Of a stretch of 24,560 bases of DNA, positions 9,601 to 19,176 are shown piece by piece. The notes beneath the pieces are model-generated. The model did not search any database, had not been told where the DNA came from, and was given only the letters and a program-made list of their open reading frames with translations. Both the position numbers and the translations under genes were made by a program. This DNA comes from Phallusia fumigata (Eukaryota; Chordata; Ascidiacea; Phlebobranchia; Ascidiidae), in assembly GCA_008931825.1 (NCBI GenBank), contig QXVZ01019119.1:1-24560 (forward strand), given 5' to 3'. Within the stretch, counting starts at the first letter, position 1. Each line of letters opens with the position of its first letter.

Positions 9601-10665
9601 TTAAGTGTTTGTTTTCACTGTTCGAACAAGCACAGCGATTTTTTATCACATTATAAAACGCTACTGTGCCATAAAACACGTTTTAATGACAAGTATAATA
9701 ATAACAGAACTTTTGCCTAACATCTGCATTTCATATAGGGGGATAAAAATAAAATTTAATTTTCAACTTCCAGTAAACTTCAGTTAATCCGGAGTCAAAT
9801 GGAACTACAACTTTATCCGGATTGGGCGAAGATCGGGTTTAACTGCAGAAGTTTGTTTCCAGCCTGACGTTATCTAGATAGTGATTGATCGAAAAAAAAC
9901 GTAATTTAACACATTACCGGTCCAATGGTGATAGAATTCCTTAAAATTAAAGTAATTAATTGATACAGTGCAACCCTACGCACTGAATACACAAAAAGCA
10001 TTTAGCGACAAACACGACAAATGACTGTTACGTCACATGGGCAGTAATACCGACGGTTTGTCAGACGAGTGACTACGGTATAATGTCATAGATATTGGAG
10101 CACAATCCAGTGAAGCAAGTGATCAACAGTAGGTGAATGTTTTAAATAAACATGCCAATGAGACATGGTTTAGTGTACGAATTCGCCAAGGTAAAGTGAA
10201 AAATCCGGATTAGGAGATGTAAATAGAGCAACTTTTTTTCCTAATTAGGCGAAGATCAGATTAACCGAAGCGTATTCACACAAAAAACATAAATGATATT
10301 AAAAATCATTTGTACCCCAAGTTTCTTTGAAATTAAAGTTTACTGCATTTTTAAAAATTAACTAATATGATGTTTTGTTAAGGGATTTGTATCATGCACA
10401 GTTTCATATCAATTTTTGTTGGGTACTAAAAATCTTATGTAGACTTGCCTATAATATTTTTATCCAGAAAGTTGTGTAGTTCAGTTGTCTTTACATTTGC
10501 AACTGAAGCACTTTTTTTAGCACATTCGGTTTCAGCTTGATCATACGAATTAACAAATGGCGTGTTAACAATAAGAAATTCATGTGCTTGAAACGGAATC
10601 CAGTTTTGGGAATATGTAACCTGTGCTAACACTATTACCATAAATATTATAATTGCCATTTTCAT
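6636..10665 (-). CDS. Gene B: type I membrane C-type lectin receptor, CTLD type 1, long tail
   Basis: Exons: 10665-10449, 9487-9272, 8746-8585, (8421-8386), 7832-7727, 7669-7635, 7045-6636. The product is 393 aa with exon 4 or 381 aa without it. Signal peptide about 1-19; CTLD about 22-144 with all four core Cys and both EPN and WND, the full set associated with mannose-type Ca2+/sugar binding. Then a Thr-rich stalk, a membrane span (about 217-239, ending FILYRKRK) and a long tail. Tail tyrosines: 254 (YAEI), 276, 302, 306, 310 (VAYGGI, a strict ITIM match), 322 (YATV), 334, 336, 356 and 387 (both YAVV). Y310 and Y322 have ITAM-like spacing. Intron 1 has the same GC donor as gene A. Exon 4 lost its GT donor (GAG|ATTTTA), so in-frame skipping is likely. 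The CTLD half is closest to gene A, the stalk-to-tail half to gene C. Confidence 0.82.
7172..7570 (+). mobile_element. Hammerhead-bearing repeat in gene B intron 6
   Basis: The stretch carries the ribozyme at 7379-7445. The part after the ribozyme (about 7440-7570) is shared with gene C intron 6 (about 17130-17280), through blocks such as GACTAGATAGTG and GCGTGGCAATCCAAC. Gene C lacks the core, with only AAAC and AGTGCC left near it. Metazoan type I hammerheads of this shape sit in SINE-like retrozymes and in Penelope-like element repeats. I see no reverse transcriptase frame, so a non-autonomous unit or fragment is likely. The boundaries are approximate. Confidence 0.45.
7379..7445 (+). ncRNA. 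Type I hammerhead self-cleaving ribozyme
   Basis: All core elements are present and in order. Stem I is CTGCA (7387-7391) with TGCAG (7430-7434). CTGATGA is at 7392-7398. Stem II is GACC (7399-7402) with GGTC (7408-7411), loop TTGCA. GAAA is at 7412-7415. Stem III is CAGT (7416-7419) with ATTG (7424-7427), loop GCGC. The cleavage triplet is GTC (7427-7429), with the cut after 7429. An outer stem I helix GTTA/TAAC (7379-7382, 7442-7445) encloses an internal loop of the kind used for loop-loop contacts. The short stem III is typical of retroelement hammerheads. It lies antisense to gene B. Confidence 0.9.
9030..9200 (+). repeat. tRNA-B-box-like repeat in gene B intron 2
   Basis: Ends in AAGGTTCGAATCCCCGTCTC, a near-perfect pol III B box (GGTTCGAATCC). 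It is preceded by several GCACATTTT/GCGCACA repeats. It belongs to the same family as the core in gene A intron 2 and at 11941-11980. It sits in the intron where gene B changes from gene-A-like to gene-C-like sequence. Confidence 0.45.
9778..10270. mobile_element. Tigger/pogo-like MITE in gene B intron 1
   Basis: Orthologous in position and equal in length to the element at 4146-4638. It begins CTTCAGTTAATCCGG and ends GATTAACCGAAG, with the internal TTATCCGGATT. It was inherited through the duplication of the type 1 ectodomain block and contains no coding sequence. Confidence 0.45.
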
Positions 10666-10712
10666 GTGGAACTTCCGACTGAAACAAAATTAAAACAATT
10701 GCATATCTAGCG

Positions 10713-10858
10713 TACTTTCTTTCAGCACATCCGGTTTTCGCTTCGGCATAAGATTTAGCGAATGGCGAGTAAACATTAAGATATTTATTTCCTCGAAAAG
10801 ATAGCCACGTTTCTGCCCCATAAGTTAGCACAATGAAAACGACAACAATAAGTTTCAT
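10713..10858 (-). pseudogene. Relic of a second CTLD exon 1 upstream of gene B
   Basis: Reads Met, a hydrophobic segment, then AETWLSFRGNKYLNVYSPF and on to KTGCAERK, where CTLD similarity ends. It matches the relic upstream of gene A but keeps the frame up to the first core Cys. The real exon 1 of gene B begins about 50 bp downstream. A cryptic splice (AAA|GTACGC to TTTCAG|TCGG, an intron of about 40 bp) would join it in frame to exon 1, but such an intron is very short and the result would carry an internal signal sequence, so a relic is preferred. Confidence 0.6.
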
Positions 10859-10920
10859 TTCGATTTACATATTAAGCAGTATTGCATTGAGACGATTGCA
10901 TGTAACTTCTTGCACTAACT

Positions 10921-11810
10921 CGCGAATATTGTTTTTACATTCTACATTGTATCGATTGCGACCCGGTTTAACCAACTTTTGAAGTGGAAATATCGAATCA
11001 TCGAAAGACGACCAAGAAGAAAACTACTTTCTGCTTTATGTTGGTTTTACGCGTTTATTCTCCGACCTTTCATCTATGATACATGTCTGAAGAGATAACA
11101 AGTCACTAATCTTGAGTCCACCAACAAAACGCTTTTATCAAAACACAAAGGATCCCACTATGCTGGTACAACGTCATTCTGGCAAAGGAAACTTACTGTT
11201 ATTTTAATATATGATGTCGGTGATTTTAATGCTGTCGAATGTGCAACATGCTCTTAATGCCTCCGTTGTAAGTAATTTTGAATTTGTGTTGTTTTCACAT
11301 TTGGCATTGTTGTATTGTTTGAAGCACACATGGTTACAACTTTAAAAATGATTTACCAGGCGAGAATGTCAAGTTGATGTCATTAAAACACTTTTGCTTA
11401 AAATTATAAAATTTACTAAATCTATTTCTCTGACAAGTTACTTACAAACCCAAGAACACAAGATGAATAACGACAAGTAGTCACTGCTTCCTCTTGGCTA
11501 AACTATTGTTTCTAATTCCCAAGCTTTCTCTCATGAATGCATTTCTTCAGGCGCCAGTCGAGTCTGTGTTTATGGTTTTCCACCCACTAAAAACAAATCC
11601 AAATAAAATACCAAACACACTAAAGCACAGAATCACACCAGATAGATGTGACGCCGTCTTTTTGTGATGACAACTCTGTGTTTGTTTTGTGCATGACGTT
11701 GTCGAAAGTCAAAAGCAGAGTGGTTAGCAACTACTTTATATTACTCAAAAGTTTTGAAAAACCTAGTTTGTTCTTTTTCTGCTGCACTGGTCTACATTTT
11801 TGCTTTCTAA
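10921..11810. repeat. Module P, copy 2
   Basis: Homologous to 5281-6150 almost base for base, including TTTTAATATATGATGTCGG and the intact site GATGACAACTCTG (about 11667-11679) that carries an insertion in copy 3. It lies 5' of gene B as copy 1 lies 5' of gene A. No gene is visible. Confidence 0.6.
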
Positions 11811-11985
11811 TCAGGGGTGGCATTACGAATATACATCGCTAAATTTAGCTATTGACGCACGACCAAGTCGAGTTTTGGTATTACGAACCCACGTCTCGCT
11901 AACAGGACCTCGAAAACTCCTCGCTAACTAACGAGGAGCTTTGCGCACAATGTGCGAAAAAAGTTCGCATCCCCGTCTCTATAAC
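11811..11985. repeat. Palindrome-rich repeat at a module junction
   Basis: Not found in the other modules. It contains a palindrome GCTAAATTTAGC (about 11838-11849), a hairpin CTCCTCG/CGAGGAG (about 11917-11938), a hairpin CGCAC/GTGCG, and the B-box-like GTTCGCATCCCCGTCTC (about 11963-11980). It joins module P to module M exactly where a type 2 exon 1 would be expected, so it may be the insertion or deletion scar that removed one. Confidence 0.4.
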
Positions 11986-12540
11986 TGGTACTAGGACAAA
12001 TGACTTGCAAATTTATAATCTCTTTTAAGTAACTACATTTTAAGATGTCCTATCTTACAAACTCATACTTTATCAGAATTATTTAATCAAGAGCAGCCAG
12101 CTAATTACTTGCACTTTACCCGTACGTTATTTTACACATATTGCCGATACATATAACATTGATTGCAGGTGTTAACACAACTAATGACGCAAGTGCAGGT
12201 GTTAACACAACTTTATATTGTGTTCTTCTTTAGGCATTAATATCACTTACTGAAACCTTATCAGTTCACCCTCTTATCAAACGTCACCAAAGAAAATACA
12301 TGTTACTAGAGCATTGCACAGAACAGTGTATACATCAGACTCAACAAAATCCTGTATCCTACGCATGCGTTGGCCTTTTGGTCAAAGTCACTATTGTTGG
12401 TTGTGCAACAGTGGCAAGCTTAAAGAAACGTGATTGAAAGTACTTACAAAGTTCAACAGGTAGTAACCCATCTATTTCCAACTTTTCACCTAATAATGTA
12501 AACTTCTAACCTTGCAGCTTCCACCTTATAGATGTGTCTG

Positions 12541-12945
12541 ACTCATGGGTGGGCAACCCCTGGCACGCAGGCCACAGTTGGCGCACGAGGTGACTATTCA
12601 TGGCACGTCAAGTGACTTACGAGTTCATATTCTCGACCTTTTTTTATCGTTAAGTGCAATACAACTGCAGCAACGGGTAACGATTAGCAAGCTAAACGCA
12701 AAAGCATTAAGATGTGACGTCATCAACTTGGCCCACGAAGTCAATATCATTTTCGCATAANCTTACGAGTTCATATTCTCGACCTTTTTTTATCGTTAAG
12801 TGCAATACAACTGCAGCAACGGGTAACGATTAGCAAGCTAAACGCAAAAGCATTAAGATGTGACGTCATCAACTTGGCCCACGAAGTCAATATCATTTTC
12901 GCATAATTGTAAACTGGCACGCTGCGTTCAAAAGATCCGTGGTAT
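12541..12945. mobile_element. Degenerate hAT-like non-autonomous element
   Basis: The left end GGGTGGGCAACCCCTGGCAC, then GCAGGCCAC, resembles hAT-type termini. The right side TGGCACGCTGCGTTCAAAAG could be the decayed opposite end. Related, more diverged sequence is at about 19695-19960. It includes an internal artefactual duplication around the N at 12761. Recognition is by resemblance only; clean TIRs and target duplications are not visible. Confidence 0.3.
12616..12906. repeat. Exact 145-bp direct duplication around N12761 (assembly artefact)
   Basis: Bases 12616-12760 and 12762-12906 are identical and separated only by the N at 12761. The homologous region near 19790-19922 has one copy only. 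An unmerged contig overlap is the straightforward reading. Confidence 0.9.
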
Positions 12946-13785
12946 ATATGTTACATATCTACGGTTGTTGTTTTATTTTCCAACAAAATACAAGCCATGC
13001 TTAACATAATGCACTTTGATGCTCGATCACAGAGTGTAGGTGTTACATTGATGAAGGAAACTTCCTGTCATTCTGATACATGGCTTATGTAATGATGGTT
13101 TTTTTCAATGACGTCCAAAATGCGACACAAATTATTACAGTAGTCTAATGCCCCCAGTCAGTTTTCTTTTACTGTGTAGATACGGAAAATACCTTAAGGG
13201 GACGTTTCAAATGATTTATTCAATTCCTGATAACTTATTCTTTTAAACCTATACTTCAAAGCTGTGATACAATTTCGCGATTTTATTTTTAAATTTCCGG
13301 ATATGTGTGTTGTTTTTAGGATATTGAGGTGCTAGAACTTCAAGTAAATAAATCGGCAGAAGCGTCAATGGGTACCAAAATACCTGAATATGTGGCAGAT
13401 TGAAGTTTACAATGCAAGTGTTGTGATTGTTTATTTGTTAATTCATCTGTTTATTCAAATATAAATTTCAGAAATATATTGCGGCAACTTGGTATCCACA
13501 AACTGTACATCCGCCAAACTGTGAAGATAACACACACATAAATTATATTTACAAGCTAAATGTTATGTTGAAATGCATCAGAAAAAGCTGGTATGCACAA
13601 ACGTGGTATGTACATCTCTTTTCGTCTACCGTATTTATTGTGCACCCACATCGTTTGAAAAAAAACAACCAACTTCTGCCATATGACCATTTTGTCAGTG
13701 AAAAAACAAAACAAATCTTTCAACGCGGTAAGAAATGTTTATTTTCTTACGGACTTTTTCGTGTAGTTGGTGGTTCTTGTATTAA

Positions 13786-14394
13786 TTTCTACATTACATT
13801 CCATCAAAGGCGACCAAATTTAAACAAATTTGGGACTGGAAATGTCGAATCAACTTTAAACAAATACCTTCATCTTTCTGTTGACTTAACACATTTATAT
13901 TTCTACCTGTCATCTATGATACATAGTCCGACGAGTTTAGAATAACAAGTCACTAATCTTGCGATGGCCAATTAAACGCTTTTATCAAAACACAAAGGAT
14001 CCCACTATGCTAGTGCTACGTCATTCTTGCAAAGGAAACTTACTGTTGTTTTAATATATGACGTCGGTGGTTTCAATGCTGTCGAGCGTGCAACAATACA
14101 GTCATTAAAATACTCATGCTTAAAATTACAAAATTAATCGAATCTATTTCTCTGGAGAGTTACTTGCAAACCCCAAAACATAAGATAAATAACGACAAGT
14201 ACTCACTGCTTTCTCTTGGCTAAACTATTGTTTCTAACTCCTATGGTTTCTCTCATCAATGCAATTCTTCAGGCGCCAGTCGATTCTATGTTTATGGTTT
14301 TCTACCCACTAAAAACAAATCCACTAAAATACCAAACACACTTAAGCACAGAATCACACCAGATGGATGTGACGTCGTTTTTTTGTGATGACAA
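13786..14394. repeat. Module P, copy 3, left part
   Basis: Homologous to 5285-6037 and 10925-11674, with internal loss of part of the block around 5600-5740. It is interrupted at 14395 inside the conserved GATGACAACTCTG and resumes at 15739. Confidence 0.55.
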
Positions 14395-14464
14395 CCCAAG
14401 CAGAAATTTATCTCCGGNGTATGTTAAAAAATTAAATACCCTGTAACGAAAATGTATGTGCGTT

Positions 14465-14800
14465 TCTTACCTAAAAGTGAACCAAATAGCGCATGCTTTC
14501 AGAGGCATTTTTTCTTTCCTCATCTCGCTGGTCCTTCACCACCGCTGTAAAGTTCTTCGAAGACCATTCATTTCCATTTTAACGACTTTGACCATCCAGT
14601 TTTATTCTGTAACATAGAGGGTGACAATTAGCAAATAAAACTATAACTTTAAACAAATAAGGGTACAAATTATTAAACGTCTACATTATACTGCCAGTAA
14701 ATAGGCTTACAAAAGTTAAACAACAGGTGCTTACCGGTTTAGAAATACATAACTCCATGTCCAGCAACGGGGAATACTTGGATGCATAGCAGTAACAGTA
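14465..14800 (-). other. Possible small spliced transcription unit inside the insertion
   Basis: On the minus strand there is a donor ACCG|GTAAGC (about 14734), an acceptor TGTTACAG|AAT (about 14607), a second donor TTTTAG|GTAAGAA (about 14472) and an acceptor CGTTACAG (about 14441). Upstream lies a GC-richer block with an inverted CCAAT box (plus GCCAAT, 14958-14963), promoter-like. No spliced frame stays open for long: one frame of the middle exon reads NEWSSKNFTAVVKDQRDEER after a stop. It could be the 5' exons of the element's own gene, a captured gene fragment, or chance. Confidence 0.25.
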
Positions 14801-14877
14801 GCCTAATACTTATACCAATTTGTGTACTTCAAAAACAAACATAATCGATTAACCAACGTTTACATGCTGCCTCTAGA

Positions 14878-15394
14878 ACTTTCGCTATCGAACACAAGGC
14901 AGTCATGCAGCCAAGTCAAACCACGCACTGCCCGATTTCTTTTTTCACCGTCTTTTAGCCAATAACAGCGTGGAACTTGAGCGCGCCTATGTTTAAAAGT
15001 TAAGACAACGGCGCGAAAAGGGAGAGCAAAACTTGAAGGGCATGATTGATCGACGTGTCATAATACCGCGATAGTCGGCATCGGCTCCCAACGGGGTGCG
15101 TCCATTACGCTCGAAGCTTAACTCCTTTAGTAGAANACTTTCGCTATCGAACACAAGGCAGTCATGCAGCCAAGTCAAACCACGCACTGCCCGATTTCTT
15201 TTTTCACCGTCTTTTAGCCAATAACAGCGTGGAACTTGAGCGCGCCTATGTTTAAAAGTTAAGACAACGGCGCGAAAAGGGAGAGCAAAACTTGAAGGGC
15301 ATGATTGATCGACGTGTCAAAATACCGCGATAGTCGGCATCGGCTCCCAACGGGGTGCGTCCATTACGCTCGAAGCTTAACTCCTTTAGTAGAA
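14878..15394. repeat. 258-bp direct duplication around N15136 (assembly artefact)
   Basis: 14878-15135 and 15137-15394 differ at a single base (15061 T versus 15320 A) and are separated by the N at 15136. One mismatch in 258 fits two haplotypes or a read error in an unmerged contig overlap. Confidence 0.88.
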
Positions 15395-15738
15395 AAATAG
15401 TCTAGTAACTAAAAACAAGTAGGGCCAACTGATCATGAAATTTCTCCAAGAATGGCAGCTTAAACCCATGGAAATTTGAATTGTTGGTTGTGGAAGTACA
15501 TGTTCTGTGCCAAAGTGACGTAATACACGATGGTACTACATTAACAAATGTGTTTCTTAATTAATGTCGAAGACTACATAGCCCAAATATTTTGTCAACC
15601 CAATATAGAATAGAATCCTACGTTGGTTCACAAGTCTTGACACAAAAAACGTGCAACTGATAAATAAAATATTACGTCACAACTTGAAACCTTACTGATA
15701 AAAATAACAAAGATGCAGTTAGATAATTTCTGATTGGG

Positions 15739-16482
15739 AACTCTGGGTTGGTTATATGAATGACGTTGTCGAAAGTCAAAACCAGAGTGGTAAGCAATTA
15801 CTTTGTATTACTCAAAAAGTTTTAAAAAACCTAGTTTGTCCTTTTTCTTGTACACTGGTCTACCTTTTTCTTTCTAATCTGGTTCATAATTCTGGTAAAT
15901 ATTGGCCGGTCTGCTCAAAAACCCCTCATAAAAACATGGAGTTAGACAACACACTAGCAAATAAACCCATATACTTTCGCAAGAACAGAAACGAAACATA
16001 ATAAAATCACACAAAGCAAGGCATTTTATCTACGATAGCGTTTAAGAAAAGGTTACAAAAAGTAAGACTTTCCTGACGATTTCCAAAGCAAGAAATTTAA
16101 GCGGCATTGCTCGAGCCCAGTGAGCCCAATGGCTTAATCGAAATTGTGACACTTAATTTACTTTGAGCTCATTTGTATTGTTTCACCTCTGCTATGTATA
16201 GATTGCGACCTTCCGTTCAACCAAGAGTAACAACAGTTGAGTCATACAAGATAATATACTATAGTGCAGAATCAAACAACATTAGTTTGTGTGCGTCATC
16301 GTTTTCTTCATCAAGGCAATGTTGTTATTTCTTAGCTGCTGACATATGTACAATCCAATCGTGCATGTGATTGCACTAGTGTTTTACTCTTTGACAAAAA
16401 TTCTTTGATTTAATGTCCAGCTTTTTACAGTTTTTGTGGTTAAACTAATCAATTATATTGGAGTTTTGGGCACGTTTAGTTT
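15739..16482. repeat. Module P, copy 3, right part, plus long-tail 3' flank
   Basis: Picks up module P after the insertion (AACTCTG, then ATGACGTTGTCGAA) and runs into the 3' flank of the gene C tail exon; 16228-16482 matches 425-684 and 6391-6635. No gene is visible. Confidence 0.55.
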
Positions 16483-19176
16483 CTATGTTTTCTTCACGAC
16501 AGCGTAAACATCCCCTGGACCTCCAACTGAATTTGGTTCAAACTGGACATCATCAGTTTGAGGCTGGATTTCTTTCTTCTTCTTACCCACTACAGCGTAC
16601 AGATCGTCGCCCTCTTGATTAACAACTTGGTGACTTTGTTGATTTTCTGCCATCTGGTATTCGTAATCATTCGGAATTTCGGCATCCTGTACTGTAGCAT
16701 ACATTGCTGCTTCATTTTGGTTTACAATGCCACCATAAGCTACGTTGTAAACGGAGCCATAAGTTTGTGATGATGTTTGGTGCTCGGTTGTGTTGGAAAC
16801 ATTCCCAGCCTCGTCATCGCTGTTTCCACTCTGTTTGTTTCTGTGAGTGGTTTCATACCCTGGTGCTGCGTTTGCAGTGGAACTGGGTTGGCTGTTGCGC
16901 TTGGTTTCATCTTTAACAAAAATAAGATCACACTAAAGTCCACAACAGGCTTAAATCGTATTGCTGCAGAAACAAAATCTATTTTAATGTTTGAAACACA
17001 AAAATTACCTTGTATTTTGCTAAAAAATCGATTTTGGATTTTCTAAGTTCAATAGCTAAGGTTAAAATGAACAACGTTTACAAATAAATGAAAATAGCTT
17101 TCCAGACAAATACAAGTGCTAAACGCAGTGCCGGGTTAAGCCAAGCAATAAGTATTTAAGACTATGACGTCGCTCCCAATGACCTGACGTGAGTGACTAG
17201 ATAGTGGGTCGCGTGGCAATCCAACAAGCTTATCAGATGGGGTGTAAGCACTCCCGGAAAAATGTAAACAAATGGTTCTTATCACAGGCATTTTGAAGCG
17301 TGTGGAGGAAAGGAATGCATGACAACAATTGTAATTATATTGAAGTCAAATATTTTTTTTAGCTAAATAGTCTTTTTAAACCATACTCAGCAAAGGTTTT
17401 CGCGTCCAACTTACCGATTTCTGCGTATTCCTGATCCACATCTTTAGTTCTGCAAATCACAAACGACATGAGTAATCAGAAAAAAAAACATTTTCTCACA
17501 ATTTATACCTTCTGCGTTTACGATAGAGAAGAAAAGCAAGTCCTGACGCAATGATTACGCATGCGATGACGGAAGCAATCACAGCAACCAGCAACGAGTC
17601 ACTTCCTTGTTCTGTAACAGCAGTTGACTTTTATAAAGCTCATTGCCTACAATACATGTATGATTTGTTACAATCACTTTTGTTACATTTGTTCTGCAAC
17701 ATTTGGAATAATTAGAGACTATCTTTAGATATGCCGACGTAAATGTTGTTTGTGGATTTAGTTAGATTCGGCAACCAGCGCTTCTCGTCATGTTGAATAT
17801 TGTATTTGGTTTTTAATTAAACTAAACTTACTCTACCTGATTGAGGTTTAGTTGTGTTGTAAATACCTCGACGTGTAGATGCTTCTCCCGGATTGGTGGT
17901 TTCTGATAATTCGTAAAACAGCCAATAAGTTAAAATACTTATTCAGGGCATTCAAAAGTTCACCTAATAGCATTAGATAACACACTACCTTGTGATTGCA
18001 GACTTATTGTTGAGTCATGAAACGTCACATTCGTTGTGGGTGACTCTGTGGTTTTCGACGTTGTGCTTAAAGTTTTTCTAGCGGTTGTTGTGGAAGCAGT
18101 TGTGGTAGTAGATGTAGTTGCGGTAGTGGGAGAAGTGGTTGTAGGAGAAGTTGTGATTGCTGAATAAAGTTAGACTTAAACAAATAAAACACCGAGCATT
18201 GTTCTTGATATTAAACTCTGGTATTTGTACTGCGTAATTAAATCTTATTTCAAAAATGCGATTTTTTGTCGAAAAACAAAATGTTGCTGTATTGGTCAGT
18301 TATGGTGTTACGCAAAGTGACATTCTACCAGCACGAGTTGCGTACTGCATAAAACAGTTAGGTCAAAACCTACTTGGAAGGTTTCTTTGACAAACGTATC
18401 TGGAGGTAGTTGAACATGAAACATCAATCCACCAGTACTTTGCCCAACTTTCGCTGTTACTTCCCATTATCACACATTTTTCATTTACGTTATTCGGTTC
18501 TCCTTCCTTCCACTGTGGCTGTGTGAGATCAACACTTGTTCCATCTGTCCATTGAAACTCTCGTGTGTGTTGTAGTTGGATTTCTTGTTGCTGCACCGTT
18601 ATAAAACAACGAGTAAGGTACTCCTGCGTGTGTTTGTTAAGATGTTTCAATGAGAAGGTATTAAATAATGTGAATATAATTAAATGCTAAATTTCGATAA
18701 AATATTGAATTTAATATTGTTTTTTTCGCCTACAATATTTGCTTGCTTTGTGTTTTACTTAATGAGTAATAGAACCGCTTTATCGCCTTCTAAAGCAAAG
18801 TATGTTTTTGTCAATTATGTTGCAATTAAATATGACGGAATAGTAATTTAGAAATTGCGAATGTTACGTGTATAAAAGCGACACATACAATTAAATATAC
18901 ATTAGCAATTAAAAAAAAGTTATTTTTAAATTGTTTCGTTCTCAACCAAACGTCACCTGTCAAAAGTCCAAATTTTCCAACTAAAAACCAGTGAAGTTCG
19001 TTTGTTTTAACATTTGCTACTGTAGCTTGTCTTGCAGCACATCCAGCTTCAGCTTCAGTGTATGAATTGACAGACGAGAATTCAACGTAATATCCATGTC
19101 CTTCAAACTGATACCAGGTTTGACCGCAGACTTGTTGTGCAAGCAACATTAAACCAAGCGAAGCTATTTTCACCAT
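16483..19176 (-). CDS. Gene C: type I membrane C-type lectin receptor, CTLD type 2, long tail
   Basis: Exons: 19176-18957, 18623-18374, 18159-17989, 17902-17867, 17611-17509, 17449-17415, 16910-16483. All introns are GT-AG. Exon 2 as written contains about 13 extra bases near 18559-18610 that break the frame; the overlapping contig copy (20883-20938) lacks them and reads in frame, giving 409 aa. Residues 1-21 are a signal peptide (MVKIASLGLMLLAQQVCG). The CTLD (about 22-152) has EPN but WID in place of WND. Then come a Thr/Pro-rich stalk, a membrane span ending FLLYRKRR and a long tail with YAEI, Y286, Y318, Y322, Y326 (VAYGGI, ITIM match), Y338 (YATV), Y350, Y352, Y372 and Y403 (both YAVV). 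The tail is nearly the same as in gene B. An earlier in-frame Met (19266) is unlikely since it lacks a signal sequence. Confidence 0.82.

Larger units (their letters stand above)
11986..13785. repeat. Module M, copy flanked by P on both sides
   Basis: Homologous to 19190-20800, the region 5' of gene C. It begins at ACTGGTACTAGGA (compare 19193 on), just outside the exon 1 start of gene C, and ends at TTGTATTAATTT, just before where the short-tail exon of gene D begins. Neither a type 2 exon 1 nor a short-tail exon is present at the two edges. An open frame from 13565 to 13945 crosses the M/P junction and has no recognisable product. Confidence 0.6.
14395..15738. mobile_element. TIR-bounded insertion splitting module P copy 3
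   Basis: The left end CCCAAGCAGAAATTTATC (14395-14412) and the reverse complement of the right end, CCCAATCAGAAATTATC (15738-15722), form imperfect terminal inverted repeats. Paralogous modules at about 6040 and 11670 keep the empty site GATGACAACTCTG; here AA (or AAC) is duplicated on both sides, suggesting a 2-3 bp target duplication. The apparent length is 1344 bp, about 1085 bp once the 258-bp artefact around N15136 is removed. N14418 may hide a gap. No full transposase is visible; the minus strand has splice-like signals, described separately. Confidence 0.65.

Noticed and set aside
13565..13945. A 126-codon plus-strand open frame
   Set aside because: It spans the M/P module junction, is not kept in the other module copies and resembles no protein I know.
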